Counted from the first letter of the stretch, positions 18,376 through 28,700 are shown. The stretch is DNA of 42,130 nt from Deltaproteobacteria bacterium (GCA_005879535.1 VBKI01000032.1:1-42130), one strand, 5' to 3'. Program-made: numbers and translations. The notes: generated by a model not told the origin, from the sequence alone.

Positions 18376-18501
18376 CGGTCATCCCCCACAGCGCACACTC
18401 AATTGCCGGGCATTGTGAAGTCAATGGGCAGAAAACGAGCCGGTTGGGCCAGAATGATGGCCGCGCCGGCCCGCCGATTCGTGGGGAACGCAAAAAATCC
18501 G

Positions 18502-19612
18502 CTACCGCAGTAAGCCGCTCCAGAATGGATGCGTGCAGCCGCCTTCGCCCGCGTGGCCGATGACGGTCCCGTCCGGGCCCATCGCCCGCGCCGGAGTACA
18601 GATCGAGCGTGTCGTGCGGGGAAACGTCGTCGCGCGGGATCAGCGCGTATGCGCGGCCCTGCCGGATGATCTGCAGATCGTAGTTGCGATGTGACGAAAG
18701 CCAGGAGGGCGGATTGTCTGCCGCGCCCACGCCACTGCGCACCGTCGTGACCCACGACCCGTCGATCTGGATCCCTGCCCCGCCGCCCACCAGCGGCCGC
18801 ACCATCGGCTTCGACTTCCCTTTCGGCGACAGATCGAATGGGGCAGAGATCGCGGACAGGTTCAGGTCGTACCAGCGCGCCGCATATCCGTTCCCGTGCG
18901 CGATCACGATGAGCGCCCGCCCTTGCGCGTCGATCACGCCGGCGGCCGCGTTGTTCGCCTGGCCGACCTCGATCGACGCGGCGCGCGCGCCCTGCGTGTC
19001 GAACCGGTATGCGTTCAGCTTCGAGCCGCAGCGCTCGAGCACCAGCGAGCCGCCGAGCGAGGAGTAGAACGCCTCCTCGGAACACTTATCTGACAGGGCC
19101 GAGCGGCGCACCGCCTGGCCGTTCGCCGACCAGGCGACATGCTGGTTGCCCTGTGTGCTCTGGAAGCCGTCCTGCTGGCCAAAGACGTCTCCGCCAACGC
19201 TGGAAAAGCTGCCGCGTTCCGTGCCGCCCGGATTCCAGACGTGCCACGTGCCGGTCCAGTTGTCGCCCATCGATCCGGGATGCGCCTCTCCGGCGACGTT
19301 GCCGCTGAGATCTCCAGTGGCGTTCCAGCACACGTCCTGGCGGCCGTGAGGCGTCGTTACGGTCACCGCGGCGCCGAGGTTGTCAGGCATCACCCCGCTG
19401 CAGTCCAGCGCAGCCGCTGCGCCGCCGTCCGCTACGCCGGCATCCGTGCTGCCGACGCCACCGTCCGCCGCGACGCCACCGTCCGCCACGACGCCGCCGT
19501 CCGGCGGAACGCCGCCGTCATTGGCGAAGCCCGTCGAAGGACTGATCCCGTTTTGCTCGATAGGGCCGCACGCGCAAGCGGCAGCCAATCCGAGGAGAAA
19601 AGATTTCCACAT
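18502..19612 (-). pseudogene. Lipoprotein with frame break near its C-terminus
   Basis: The N-terminus is MWKSFLLGLAAAC, a lipoprotein signal with Cys at about 13, followed by a linker of DGG/DAG repeats to about residue 67 and a secreted domain with WSANGQAVRRS, SDKCSEEAFYSSLGG and RWYDLNLSAIS. The domain resembles surface lipoproteins of Myxococcota of unknown function. At LDLYSGAGD (about 18582-18590) the sequence leaves frame; the expected ending, MGPDGTVIGHAGEGGCTHPF and stop, is found in the next frame, ending at 18502. A short out-of-frame deletion is the simplest reading. The original frame stays open to 18062 but with Arg-rich junk overlapping another gene. It is divergent from the cellulose operon. 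Confidence 0.7.
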
Positions 19613-19731
19613 TCATGCCTCCGGGTGGGCGGAACCTGCTCATCCGCGCAGCGGCCCGCGAGTTTCACACCACCACTCCCCCGACCGTGCGACACACGGA
19701 CGCGAGGGCGCTCGCGCGAACGCCCGACCCT

Positions 19732-19759
19732 TTTGATCCCGCACCGTCGTCTCTAGCCT
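19732..19759 (+). promoter_or_regulatory. Candidate promoter of the cellulose operon
   Basis: TTTGAT (19732-19737), 16 bases, TAGCCT (19754-19759) resembles the TCGACA-16-TAGGTT arrangement before sodC. It lies 20 bases before the bcsQ start in the 166-base gap shared with the divergent lipoprotein gene. GGAGGG at 19770-19775 is the ribosome-binding site. No other operator-like repeat stands out in this gap. Confidence 0.35.
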
Positions 19760-19778
19760 TGCCTTACCCGGAGGGACC

Positions 19779-20513
19779 TTGACGCCAGACGTCCGCAACC
19801 TGCTACGCCATCTGCGCGTGCCGGGGCTCGCTTACCGCGACTTCAGGGCGGCAGCGCCCGCACCGGTCCGTCGGACGGAGCAACGACAGGGGGTCGTCAC
19901 GATCGGGCTCGTCTCGCTGGTTCCTTCCGTCGGGCGCACCGCTCTCTGCGCGAATCTCATCCGGGCCTTCGCGCAGGCCGGTGCGCGTGCCGGCGCCGTG
20001 GACGTCGATCCCAAGGGCGCGCTCACCGCCTGGTTCGGATCCGAAGGACGCGATCCTTCCGGCTGCATCGAGCATCTCGCCCTCGAGCGGGACGTCCTGC
20101 TCGTCGATACCGGCTCGCCTCCTCCCGCCGATGTGCTGAGCGAGGCCGACGAGCTCCTGGTGGTCGCTCGCCCCGACGCCACCTGCCTTGCGGCGGTGCC
20201 ACAGATGGAAGCGCTCCTGGTGCGGACGCGGATGCGCTCCTGGCGCAAGCCGCGCGCCCGCTGGCTGGTCAATGCATTCGACGGCCGGCGACGAACCGAT
20301 CGCGAAGTCCTCGCGGCGATGCGGCGCGCGCTCGGTCCGCGCGTGCTCGCGACCGTCATCCAGGAAGACCGTGCCCTCCACGACGCATTCCTCGAGCACC
20401 GCGCCGTCCGCGATCTCGCGCCTGCCGCGCAGGTGGTGGCGGATCTGGACGCCTTGGCGAAGGAGCTCCACCCGGGGGGGAGGGCCACCGAACGGCATGC
20501 GTGGGTCGAGTGA
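19779..20513 (+). CDS. bcsQ: Cellulose biosynthesis BcsQ-like ParA/MinD ATPase
   Basis: A 244-residue ParA/MinD-fold protein at the head of the bcs operon; in enterobacteria BcsQ helps place and activate the synthase at the pole. The fold is recognisable: TIGLVSLVPSVGRTALCANL (41-60) stands where the deviant Walker A KGGxGKT would be, AVDVDPKGALTAWFG follows, and VLLVDTG is the Walker B strand. The signature lysine and the GG of the P-loop are gone (VPSVGRTA), so ATP binding may be weak or lost. The start is TTG 19779 behind GGAGGG, with unusually short spacing. The 3' end overlaps bcsA by 17 bases. Confidence 0.8.
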   Translation: MTPDVRNLLRHLRVPGLAYRDFRAAAPAPVRRTEQRQGVVTIGLVSLVPSVGRTALCANLIRAFAQAGARAGAVDVDPKGALTAWFGSEGRDPSGCIEHLALERDVLLVDTGSPPPADVLSEADELLVVARPDATCLAAVPQMEALLVRTRMRSWRKPRARWLVNAFDGRRRTDREVLAAMRRALGPRVLATVIQEDRALHDAFLEHRAVRDLAPAAQVVADLDALAKELHPGGRATERHAWVE

Positions 20514-22617
20514 CATCCCGCGAGCCTTGGCCGCCATCTTCGCCGGGCTCTGCATCACGCTGTTCGTCGTCACCCCGCTCGATCTGCGCACGCAGTTCGC
20601 CCTCGCCGGTTCGCTCGTCGTCGCCGCGCTGATCCTCGGCCGCTCGCAGGGTCGACTCGCCACGCTCTCCCTGGTGCTGCTGTCGGTGGCGACCACCGGC
20701 CGCTACCTCTGGTGGCGCCTGGGAACGACGCTGTCGTCGGACTGGTCCTTCGACGCCGTGCTCAGCGGCATCCTCCTCGCGGCGGAGCTGTACGCCTGCG
20801 CGATGTTGTTGCTTGCGTATGCGCAGTCGATCGCCGGTCTCCGGCGCAAGCCGGTGCCGATGCCGCACGATCTCGCATCGTGGCCGAGCGTGGACGTCTT
20901 CATTCCCACCTACAACGAGCCGCTGGACATCGTACGCGCCACCGTCCTCGCCGCGGCGTCGCTCGACTGGCCCCGCGACCGCCTGCGCGTTTGGGTCCTC
21001 GACGACGGCCGCCGTCCGGGATTCCGCGAGTTCGCCGCCGAGGCGGGCGTCGGGTACGTCACGCGACCCGACAATGCCCGCGCAAAGGCCGGCAACCTGA
21101 ACCACGCCTTGGGCAAGACCAACGGCGAGTTCGTCGCGATCTTCGACTGCGACCACGTGCCCGTCCGGTCCTTCCTGCAGACCACGATGGGATGGCTCCT
21201 GCGCGATCCCAGGCTCGCGCTGGTGCAGACGCCGCACCACTTCTACTCGCTGGAGCCGTTCGGCCGGAACCTGGGCACCGCTCCGCGCGTGCCGGGCGAG
21301 AGCGAGCTGTTCTACGGCGTCATCCAGCCCGGCATCGATACCTGGAACGCGTCGTTCTTCTGCGGATCGTGCGCGGTCCTCCGCCGCAGCGCCCTGGACG
21401 ACGTCGGCGGCATCGCGGTGGAGACCGTCACCGAGGACGCTCACACCGCCTTGAAGATGCACCGGCGCGGATGGCGGACGGCCTATCTCGACGTTCCCCA
21501 GGCGGCCGGTCTTTCCACCGAGACCCTGGCGGCACATGTCGGGCAGCGGATCCGCTGGGCTCGGGGAATGGCGCAGATCTTCCGCGTGGACAACCCGATG
21601 TTCGGGCGCGGGCTCAAGCTCTCCCAGCGTCTCAGCTACTTCGCCGCGATGCTGCACTTCTTCTCCGGAGTACCGCGGCTGGTGTTCCTCTTGGCTCCGG
21701 TCGGCTACCTGGTGTTTGGCTGGCACATCTTCAACGCGCTGCCGCTCGCGGCGGTGGCGTACGGCCTGCCGCACCTGATCCATTCCACGGCGTGCAACGC
21801 GCGCATCCACGGCCGCTTCCGTCATTCGTTCTGGTCCGAGGTCTACGAGACGTGCCTCGCCTGGTACACCGCCATTCCCACCACGCTGGCGCTCATCGCG
21901 CCCCGCACCGGGAAGTTCAACGTCACCGCGAAGGGCGGCCGCGTCGACGTCCCGTACTTCGACGGCCGCATCGCGCTGCCCTACATCCTGCTCGCGGCCG
22001 TGAACCTGACCGCCATCGCCGCCGGAGCCTGGAAGCTGCGGATGGGTGACGGCGAGCTCGATTCGCTCGCCATCAACGCCGCCTGGGCGCTGCACAACCT
22101 GATCGTGCTCGCGGCAGCCATCGGTGCGGCGTGCGAGCGGCCGCAGGTCCGCGCCGCGCAGCGCGTGCCGGCGCGGCTCCCGGCGATGCTCCGCTTCGCC
22201 GACGGCACGACGGCAGCCGCGGAGACCCGCGACCTTGGACGCGATGGCGCCAGCGTCACCTTGCGCGCGCCAGTTCCCATGTCCCAGCGCGAGCAGGTCT
22301 GGCTTTCTCTCTTTTGCTTCGATGCGGAGCAGCCGCTCCCCGCCGAGGTACTCGACGCCGGGGGCCGCTCCGTTCGGGTGCGCTTCACGTCGCTCTCCCT
22401 CGAGCAGGAAGCGCATCTCGTCCGGGCCATCTTCTCGCGCGCGGATGCCTGGCTGGGTTGGGCCGACGGCCACCGCCGCGACCGGCCCCTGCTCACGTTG
22501 CTGTCCATTGCCCGCCACGGAGCGGCCGGAGTCGGCCGCGCACTCGCGCTGTCGATGCGCCCACCTCCCCGCGCGCTGCCTTCGCGCCTGCCGGTGCCTG
22601 CTCGGGGGCACGCATGA
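20497..22617 (+). CDS. bcsA: Cellulose synthase catalytic subunit (UDP-forming)
   Basis: Inner-membrane GT2 glycosyltransferase polymerising UDP-glucose, 706 residues. Several N-terminal membrane segments precede the GT domain: WVLDDG (166-171), DCD at 217-219, FFCGSCA near 287, TED at 312-314 and QRIRW at 350-354, i.e. the full D,D,D,QxxRW set. More membrane helices follow, then a PilZ domain with RAAQR (552-556) and DLGRDG (579-584). The PilZ consensus is RxxxR and DxSxxG, so the serine is replaced by glycine, which may change cyclic-di-GMP sensing. ATG 20497 was chosen because it overlaps bcsQ and gives a family-like N-terminus; its ribosome-binding site is GGGGGAGG, somewhat distant. Confidence 0.95.
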   Translation: MRGSSDIPRALAAIFAGLCITLFVVTPLDLRTQFALAGSLVVAALILGRSQGRLATLSLVLLSVATTGRYLWWRLGTTLSSDWSFDAVLSGILLAAELYACAMLLLAYAQSIAGLRRKPVPMPHDLASWPSVDVFIPTYNEPLDIVRATVLAAASLDWPRDRLRVWVLDDGRRPGFREFAAEAGVGYVTRPDNARAKAGNLNHALGKTNGEFVAIFDCDHVPVRSFLQTTMGWLLRDPRLALVQTPHHFYSLEPFGRNLGTAPRVPGESELFYGVIQPGIDTWNASFFCGSCAVLRRSALDDVGGIAVETVTEDAHTALKMHRRGWRTAYLDVPQAAGLSTETLAAHVGQRIRWARGMAQIFRVDNPMFGRGLKLSQRLSYFAAMLHFFSGVPRLVFLLAPVGYLVFGWHIFNALPLAAVAYGLPHLIHSTACNARIHGRFRHSFWSEVYETCLAWYTAIPTTLALIAPRTGKFNVTAKGGRVDVPYFDGRIALPYILLAAVNLTAIAAGAWKLRMGDGELDSLAINAAWALHNLIVLAAAIGAACERPQVRAAQRVPARLPAMLRFADGTTAAAETRDLGRDGASVTLRAPVPMSQREQVWLSLFCFDAEQPLPAEVLDAGGRSVRVRFTSLSLEQEAHLVRAIFSRADAWLGWADGHRRDRPLLTLLSIARHGAAGVGRALALSMRPPPRALPSRLPVPARGHA

Positions 22618-24671
22618 GGCTCGCGACCGCCGCCGCCGTACTGCTCTGCGCCGGAGCGGTTCGGGCGGAGAGATTCGTGGAGCTCGGTCCGACGCGTGCG
22701 CAGCGCGATTCCAGCGTGCCCGCGCTGGACTTTCCCTTCACGGCCCGCGCCGACGAGGAGCTGACGGGCGCGGCGGTCCGCATCGCGTTCGCCGGCCCGA
22801 TCGAGTCGATGGAAGTGCTGGTGAACGACGAGCGGGTCGCCCTCCTCACCGGAGACGATCCCCGCCCGCCGGACATCCCTGTCGCCCGCACCTTGCTCGC
22901 CGACCGCAACACGCTTTCGCTGCGGCTGCGCGATCGCGAAGGCCGCTGCGTCGCGAGGCAGGGTGCCTGGGCGGCGGTCCGCTCGATCGGCGTCGTCCTG
23001 CAGGCGAACCCGGTGCCTCTCCCCAACGAGATGGCGTTGCTCCCCTTGCCGTTCTTCGACCGCGGATACGACACGAGCGCGACGGTTCCGGTCGTGCTGG
23101 GCCATCCGCCTTCCCACGAGGAAGTGCGGCTCGCCGCCATGGTGGCGAGCTGGTTCGCGGTCGATGCGCCGATCCCCCTCGCCTTCGACGCGCGTGTCGG
23201 CACGCTTCCCGACTCGCGCGCGATCGTGCTGGTCGCCGGCAGCGCCGATGCATCGCGCCTGGGCATCGATCCGCCGCGTGGCCCGTCCATCCGCATGATC
23301 GACCATCCCGCCCATCCCGAGTCGAACGTGAAGCTGCTCGTGATCGGCGGCCGCACTGCCGAAGAACTGCGGGTTGCTGTCGAGAGCCTCGTCGCCCGCA
23401 GCGCGCGCCTGGCGGGACCGGAGGCGATGTTGCCGCGACCTCCGCCGCAGCCGCCCGCGGCGCCCTACTCCGCCCCGCGCTGGGTGCCCTCCGGACGGCC
23501 GGTGCCGTTCTCGCAGTATCCGTCGGGCAGCGTGTTCGCCCACGAAGGCAGCACCCCAGCAACGCTGGCGGTCCGGTTCCGCGTCGCTCCGGATCTGTGG
23601 ATCTGGCCCGCCGAGTTCGTGGTGCTCGACCTCGGCTACTCAGAACGGATCCCGCGCGGCGCGCTCCCGCCGCGGCTGGACGCGGAGATCAACGGATACT
23701 TCCTCGCCACGTTGCCGCGGGCGTCGCCCGGGAAGCCGCAGCGAGTCCGGCTGCGCATTCCCCGAGAGCACATGCGAGGGTTCAACCAGCTCCTCGTCCA
23801 CGTCCACTATCCCGATCCCGATCCATGCGCCGCGGTCCCCGCGTGGACGTCCGGTGAGTCGCCGCGGGTCGAGATCGCCGGCGACTCCGTCCTGCACGTG
23901 GAACACCTGAGCCATTTCTCGAACCTTCCCGACGTCTCGGCCTTCGCGTTCGACGGTTTTCCGTTCACGCGCGTGCCGGATCTCGGCGACACCGCCGTGG
24001 TGCTGCCGGAGCGGCCGTCTCCCGCCGAGCTGTCAATGGCGCTCTCGGTGCTCGGGCAGCTCGCGCAGATCACGGGCAGGGTGGCGACGCGCGCGACGTT
24101 CCCTCCCTCGTCCGAGATGCCGCGCGACCGCGACGTCCTCGCCATCGGTACACCCGACGACAACGCGCTGATCTCCCGCTGGTCCGTCGCCTTGCCCATC
24201 GCGCTGCAGGGAAAGTCAGCGCGGGTGCAGCGCACGTTCCGGCCGCTCGACCTGCTCGGCGGGCCGGAGCCGCTGCTCGACGCGCAGCGCGCCGGGGACC
24301 TCCTCTCGCGGTCGGCCGATGTCGCCGCCATCGCCGCCATCGAGTCTCCCGTCTCACCCGGCCGCGTCGCGGTGGTGATCACGGGGACGGCGATGCCGCG
24401 GTTCGCGGACTTCCTCGGATACGCGCAGAGCCGCGGCCGCGGCGGCGATCTCCTCATGCTCACCAACGGCGAGCGCGCGATGTTCCGCATCGGCGGTGCC
24501 TTCGGCCGGGGCGAGCTCGATACCTGGACCCGGGCGCGCTGGTTCCTCGCTACGCATTGGCTGGCGTTGCCGCCGGTCCTGCTGGTCGGCGCGGTATTGC
24601 TGGCGGCGCACGGCCGGCGCTTCCTGGCGCGGCGGATGCGCGCCCGGCTGACCGTCGGGGAGGCCGCATGA
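22614..24671 (+). CDS. bcsB: Cellulose synthase periplasmic subunit BcsB
   Basis: Partner of BcsA that anchors in the inner membrane and guides the glucan through the periplasm, 685 residues. A signal peptide (LATAAAVLLCAGAVRA) is followed by the paired carbohydrate-binding and flavodoxin-like domains. Family signatures include LLPLPFFDRGYD, the segment ending FQLxVxY-like (MRGFNQLLVHVHYPDPDPC), LHVEHLSHFSNLPDVSAFAF and FPFTRVPDLGDTAVVLP. A C-terminal membrane helix (LALPPVLLVGAVLLAAHG) ends in a basic tail, as in other BcsB. ATGA overlaps at both ends with bcsA and bcsZ. Confidence 0.95.
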   Translation: MRLATAAAVLLCAGAVRAERFVELGPTRAQRDSSVPALDFPFTARADEELTGAAVRIAFAGPIESMEVLVNDERVALLTGDDPRPPDIPVARTLLADRNTLSLRLRDREGRCVARQGAWAAVRSIGVVLQANPVPLPNEMALLPLPFFDRGYDTSATVPVVLGHPPSHEEVRLAAMVASWFAVDAPIPLAFDARVGTLPDSRAIVLVAGSADASRLGIDPPRGPSIRMIDHPAHPESNVKLLVIGGRTAEELRVAVESLVARSARLAGPEAMLPRPPPQPPAAPYSAPRWVPSGRPVPFSQYPSGSVFAHEGSTPATLAVRFRVAPDLWIWPAEFVVLDLGYSERIPRGALPPRLDAEINGYFLATLPRASPGKPQRVRLRIPREHMRGFNQLLVHVHYPDPDPCAAVPAWTSGESPRVEIAGDSVLHVEHLSHFSNLPDVSAFAFDGFPFTRVPDLGDTAVVLPERPSPAELSMALSVLGQLAQITGRVATRATFPPSSEMPRDRDVLAIGTPDDNALISRWSVALPIALQGKSARVQRTFRPLDLLGGPEPLLDAQRAGDLLSRSADVAAIAAIESPVSPGRVAVVITGTAMPRFADFLGYAQSRGRGGDLLMLTNGERAMFRIGGAFGRGELDTWTRARWFLATHWLALPPVLLVGAVLLAAHGRRFLARRMRARLTVGEAA

Positions 24672-25756
24672 TGGCCATGGTCGCCGGAGCGTTGCTCGCT
24701 GCCTCTCCCTGCGACGCTTCGTGGCCGTTGTGGACCCGGTACTCGGAGCGGTTCATCGCAGGTGACGGCCGCGTGATCGACCGCAGCGCATCGGAGCGGA
24801 GCACATCGGAAGGGCAGGCCTACGCGCTCTTCTTCGCCTTGGTCGCCAACGACCGGGCATCGTTCCAGCGCCTCCTCACCTGGACGGAGCAAAACCTCGC
24901 CCGCGGAGATCTCGGGCGCAACCTCCCGGCCTGGCACTGGGGAAAGCGGCGCGATGGCACCTGGGGCGTAATCGACAAGAACTCAGCGAGCGACGCCGAT
25001 CTCTGGATCGCCTATAGCCTGCTGGAAGCAGGACGGCTGTGGGCGGACGCCAGGTACACGGCGCTCGGCCGGCGCGTTCTCTCGAACGTCGCCTCCAGGG
25101 ATCTCGCGGAGGCCCCGCAGTTCGGCACGATCCTCCTTCCCGGACCGAGCGGCTTCTCCGTCAGCGGGGGGTTCCGGATCAATCCGAGCTATGCCCCGCC
25201 GCAGCTCCTGCGCAGGTTCGCGCAGCTGGGCGCGCCTTGGGATCGCGTGCTGCAAAGCTCGGTGCAGATGTTGCACCTCTTCGCCCAGGGTGGCGCTGCT
25301 CCCGACTGGGCGTTCGCCAAGGCGGGAACGCTCGTCGAAGACCCGGTGCACGGCAGGGTCGGCAGCTACGACGCCATCCGTGTCTACCTCTGGGTCGGCA
25401 CGATGCCCGACCGCGATCCGCAGCTCGATCGCATTGCCCAGGGCCTGCTGCGCGAATTGGAGAAGACGGCGGCGTTGCCCGAACGCATCGACGCGCGCAC
25501 GCTCGTCGCGCGCGGGTCGGCTCCACCGGGGTTCTACGCCGCGCTCATCCCCATCGCGCCCCCCGACGCGCGCCGCGCGCTCGAGGCGCGCGTCTCCGAG
25601 GCCCGCAAGGACGGCCTCTACGGCGACCCGCCGGCCTACTACGACCAGAACCTCATCCTGTTCGCGCAGGGATTCAGCGAGTCGCGCTACCGGTTCGGCG
25701 GCGACGGCTCGCTCGCACCTGCCTGGGAGACCCGATGCCTCGGGCGCGCACGCTGA
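24668..25756 (+). CDS. bcsZ: Cellulase BcsZ (GH8)
   Basis: Periplasmic endo-beta-1,4-glucanase of glycoside hydrolase family 8 that trims nascent cellulose, 362 residues. A short signal peptide (AMVAGALLAASPCDA) is followed by the domain: STSEGQAYALFFALVAND holds the general acid Glu48; KNSASDADLWIAYSLLEAGRLW carries Asp109/Asp111, one of them the probable base; then INPSYAPPQLLRRF, SYDAIRVYLW and YYDQNLILFAQGF. All catalytic residues are present. The ATG overlaps the bcsB stop, and the 3' end overlaps bcsC by 22 bases. Confidence 0.94.
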   Translation: MMAMVAGALLAASPCDASWPLWTRYSERFIAGDGRVIDRSASERSTSEGQAYALFFALVANDRASFQRLLTWTEQNLARGDLGRNLPAWHWGKRRDGTWGVIDKNSASDADLWIAYSLLEAGRLWADARYTALGRRVLSNVASRDLAEAPQFGTILLPGPSGFSVSGGFRINPSYAPPQLLRRFAQLGAPWDRVLQSSVQMLHLFAQGGAAPDWAFAKAGTLVEDPVHGRVGSYDAIRVYLWVGTMPDRDPQLDRIAQGLLRELEKTAALPERIDARTLVARGSAPPGFYAALIPIAPPDARRALEARVSEARKDGLYGDPPAYYDQNLILFAQGFSESRYRFGGDGSLAPAWETRCLGRAR

Positions 25757-28700
25757 TTGCCATCCTGGCGATGGCGTCCGCGGCGCTCGCGGACGACCTT
25801 CTCGGCGGCCTCGTCCGCAACGCCTGGTACTGGCAGGCGCGGGCCCGCTCCGACAAGGCCGACGATGCCTGGAAGCAGGTGCTGGAGGTGGCGCCGGACA
25901 ATGCCGAGGCGCTCGCGGCAGTCGGCGGCTTCAGCGCCCGCGCCGGCCGCATGCAGCAGGCGCGAGAGATGCTCGCGCGGCTCGAGAAGGTGGCGCCCAA
26001 CCATCCCGACGTTCCCGTGCTGCGACGGCAGATCGAGCTCGGCCCCCGTTTCGGCGCCTTGCTGCTGGACGCGCGCAAGCTGATCCACGAAGGCCACCCG
26101 GCTGCAGGAGCGGCGAAATACCGCGAGCTGTTCGGCCCGGCAGGGCCGCCTGGAGATCTCGCGCTCGAGTACTACCAGACCGCCAGCGGCGCCCCGGAAG
26201 GGTGGCAGGAGGCCCGCGACGGCTTGCGACGGCTGGTGCGGCGCGCGCCCGCGGAGGTCCGATACAAGCTCGCGCTCGCGAAGCTCCTCACGTATCGCGA
26301 CGAGACCCGCCGCGAGGGAATCACCATGCTGGCGGCGCTGGCGCGCGACCCGACCATCGGCAAGGACGCCGCCGCGGGCTGGCGGCAGGCGCTTCTCTGG
26401 CTCACGCCGACCGAGCGCGACGTCGCCCTCTACCGCGACTGGCTGAGGGGACACCCGAAGGACATGGAGGTCAAGCTCCACCTCGAGCGGGCGCGAAACG
26501 CGGCCACGATCCGCGAAGGATTTGCCGCGCTGGACCGCGGGGACATGCGCGAGGCGCAGAGGTTGTTCGATCTGGCGGGCAAGGATCCCGACGCAGTGCA
26601 CGGCCGCGCGCTGATCGCCGGCCGCCGCGCTGCCCAGGCGAAGAAGTCAGGGTTCGCGGCGCTCGACCGCGACGATCTCACTGCTGCCGAGTCCTACTTC
26701 CGTTCGATTCCCGCCGATGCCGACACCCGGCTCGGTCTGGCGCTGATCGCCCAGAAGCAGGCGGCGCAAGCGCAGCGCAACGAGGACTTCCCCAAGGCGC
26801 GCGAGCTCCTCGAGCGCGCCCGCAGGCTGGTTCCCGACCGACGCGACGTCTGGGAGCGACAGCTCCAGGGCGTGGTCTTCTGGTCCCGGTTGCGCGACGC
26901 GCGCATCGCCCGGGAGGAGGGTCGCGACAACGATGCGGAGGCCGCGCTGCGGGCAGCCATCGACGGCGGTGTGCCACAGGAGCGCTGGCACGCGCGCCTG
27001 GCGCTCGCCGACCTCATGCTCGAGAGCGGCCGGCCCGGCGAAGCGGAGACGAATCTGCGCGAAGTGCTGGTTTCCGTGCCGGACGAGACCTCCGCGCTGC
27101 GCGCTCTCGCCGGTCTGCTCGTGCAGCAGCGCCGGTTCGAGGAGGCGATTCCCGTCAACGAACGCCTCGCCAAGGTGGCGCCGCAATACTCCTATCGGGC
27201 CGGCTGGCTGCGCGCGGAGATGCTGCGCACCGAGGCGGCGAAGAGCCGGCAGGCGCACGAATTCGCCCGGGCGCGCCAGCAGCTCGGCGAAGCGCGCGAG
27301 GCCGATCCGTCGGACGTCTGGGTGCTGCACGATCTCACCAACGTCCTCTTGCAGTTGAATGCCCTCCCCGAAGCGCAGAGCGCGGTCGCCGCCTTGTTGC
27401 GCTTTGCCCCGGAGCTGCCGGAAGCGCGGGTGGCGCAGGCGCGCGTGCTCGCTGCCGCCCACCAGGATATCCAGGCCCTGGCGATCCTGCGGTCCCTGTC
27501 GCCGCCTCCGCGCGATCCGGCAGTGCTGGCACTTCGGCGCCGCCTGGAATTCCAGGTCCGCATCCCGCCGGCGCTGGAGCTCGCCATCACCGGAAGGCGG
27601 GACGAGGCGGTGCGCGAGCTGGAAGCGATGGAGGCGGAGGCCAAAGGACAGCCCGAGCTCGTCGCGCAGCTCGCCGTCGCCTGGTCGAAGATCGGCGACC
27701 GCGCAAAGGCGTCGGCGCTCATGCGCGACGCCATGGCACGCGGTCCGGCGGCGACGCGCGCCGCGCGTCTGGAGCTCGCCTCGACCCTGCTCGACTCGGA
27801 CGACGACGCCTTCCTCGGAGAGATCCTGCGCGGCCTCGATCGGGATCCCTCGCTGACGCCGGCAGAGCGCCGCTCGCTCGGCGACCTCCGCGTCGCTCAT
27901 GCCGTCCGGCTTGCCGATCGCCAGCGCGAGCAGGGCGATCTCCGCGCAGCGGAAGCTGCTCTGTCCGCGGCGCTGCGCGACTATCCGCGCGACCCCCTGC
28001 TGCTCGCTGCGCTGGCGCGGACCCGGGAGCAGGAGGGAAACATGGACGCGGCGCACGGCCTCTACCTCGAGGTGCTGCGCGCGGTTCCGAACGACGGCGA
28101 CGCGCTGCGAGGCGCAGTCGACACGGCGTTGGCGCGGGGCGACGTGGACGAGGCGCGAGGGCTGCTGCGCGGCGCGACCGCCCCCGGGCAACCGGACGAT
28201 CCCAGGCTCCTGCAGCTCGCCGCCCACCTCGAAGAACGCGAGGGCGACGACGCCGAGGCCATGCGCCTGCTCCGCCGCGCCTCGGCACTGGCGCGCAGCG
28301 AGGTGTTCCGGACCACGCAGATTCCGCAGGAAGGAATCGGCCGCGGGATGAACCCGGAAGGAACGCCGCGGCTCGCCGCGCGGACCGATCCCGAGGTCCT
28401 GCACTCGGAGATCGCCCGCGACATGCAGCGTATCGAGAGCCGCCATCGCCCCGCCATCGGCGGCGACGTCGGATTCCGGCAGCGCAAGGGTGAGCCGGGC
28501 TTGAGCGCGCTCAGCGAATATCGCGGCGCCGCGAACGTCGAGGTGCCCATCGCGCTGTCCGGCAGGCTCACGCTGCGCATCTCCGAGGTCCAGCTCGATG
28601 CGGGATCCGTATCGGCCTCGGCGGGATCCCGTTTCGGAACCGGAGCGGTGGGCGGCGCCGGCCCGCAGCGGGCGCTGGGAACGGAGCTCCATGCGACGTT

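Noticed and set aside
18062-18501. In-frame continuation of the lipoprotein to 18062
   Set aside because: The extension overlaps another same-strand gene, is Arg/Pro-rich, and the expected C-terminal motif lies in a different frame ending at 18502.
20356-22611. Antisense frame of 751 codons opposite bcsA
   Set aside because: Composition typical of GC-rich antisense shadows, no motif, and bcsA on the other strand carries all family motifs.
25191-28493. Very long open frame on the plus strand inside bcsC (about 1,100 codons)
   Set aside because: Its translation is Arg/Ala/Pro-rich low-complexity sequence with no domain, a frame shadow of bcsC in GC-rich DNA.
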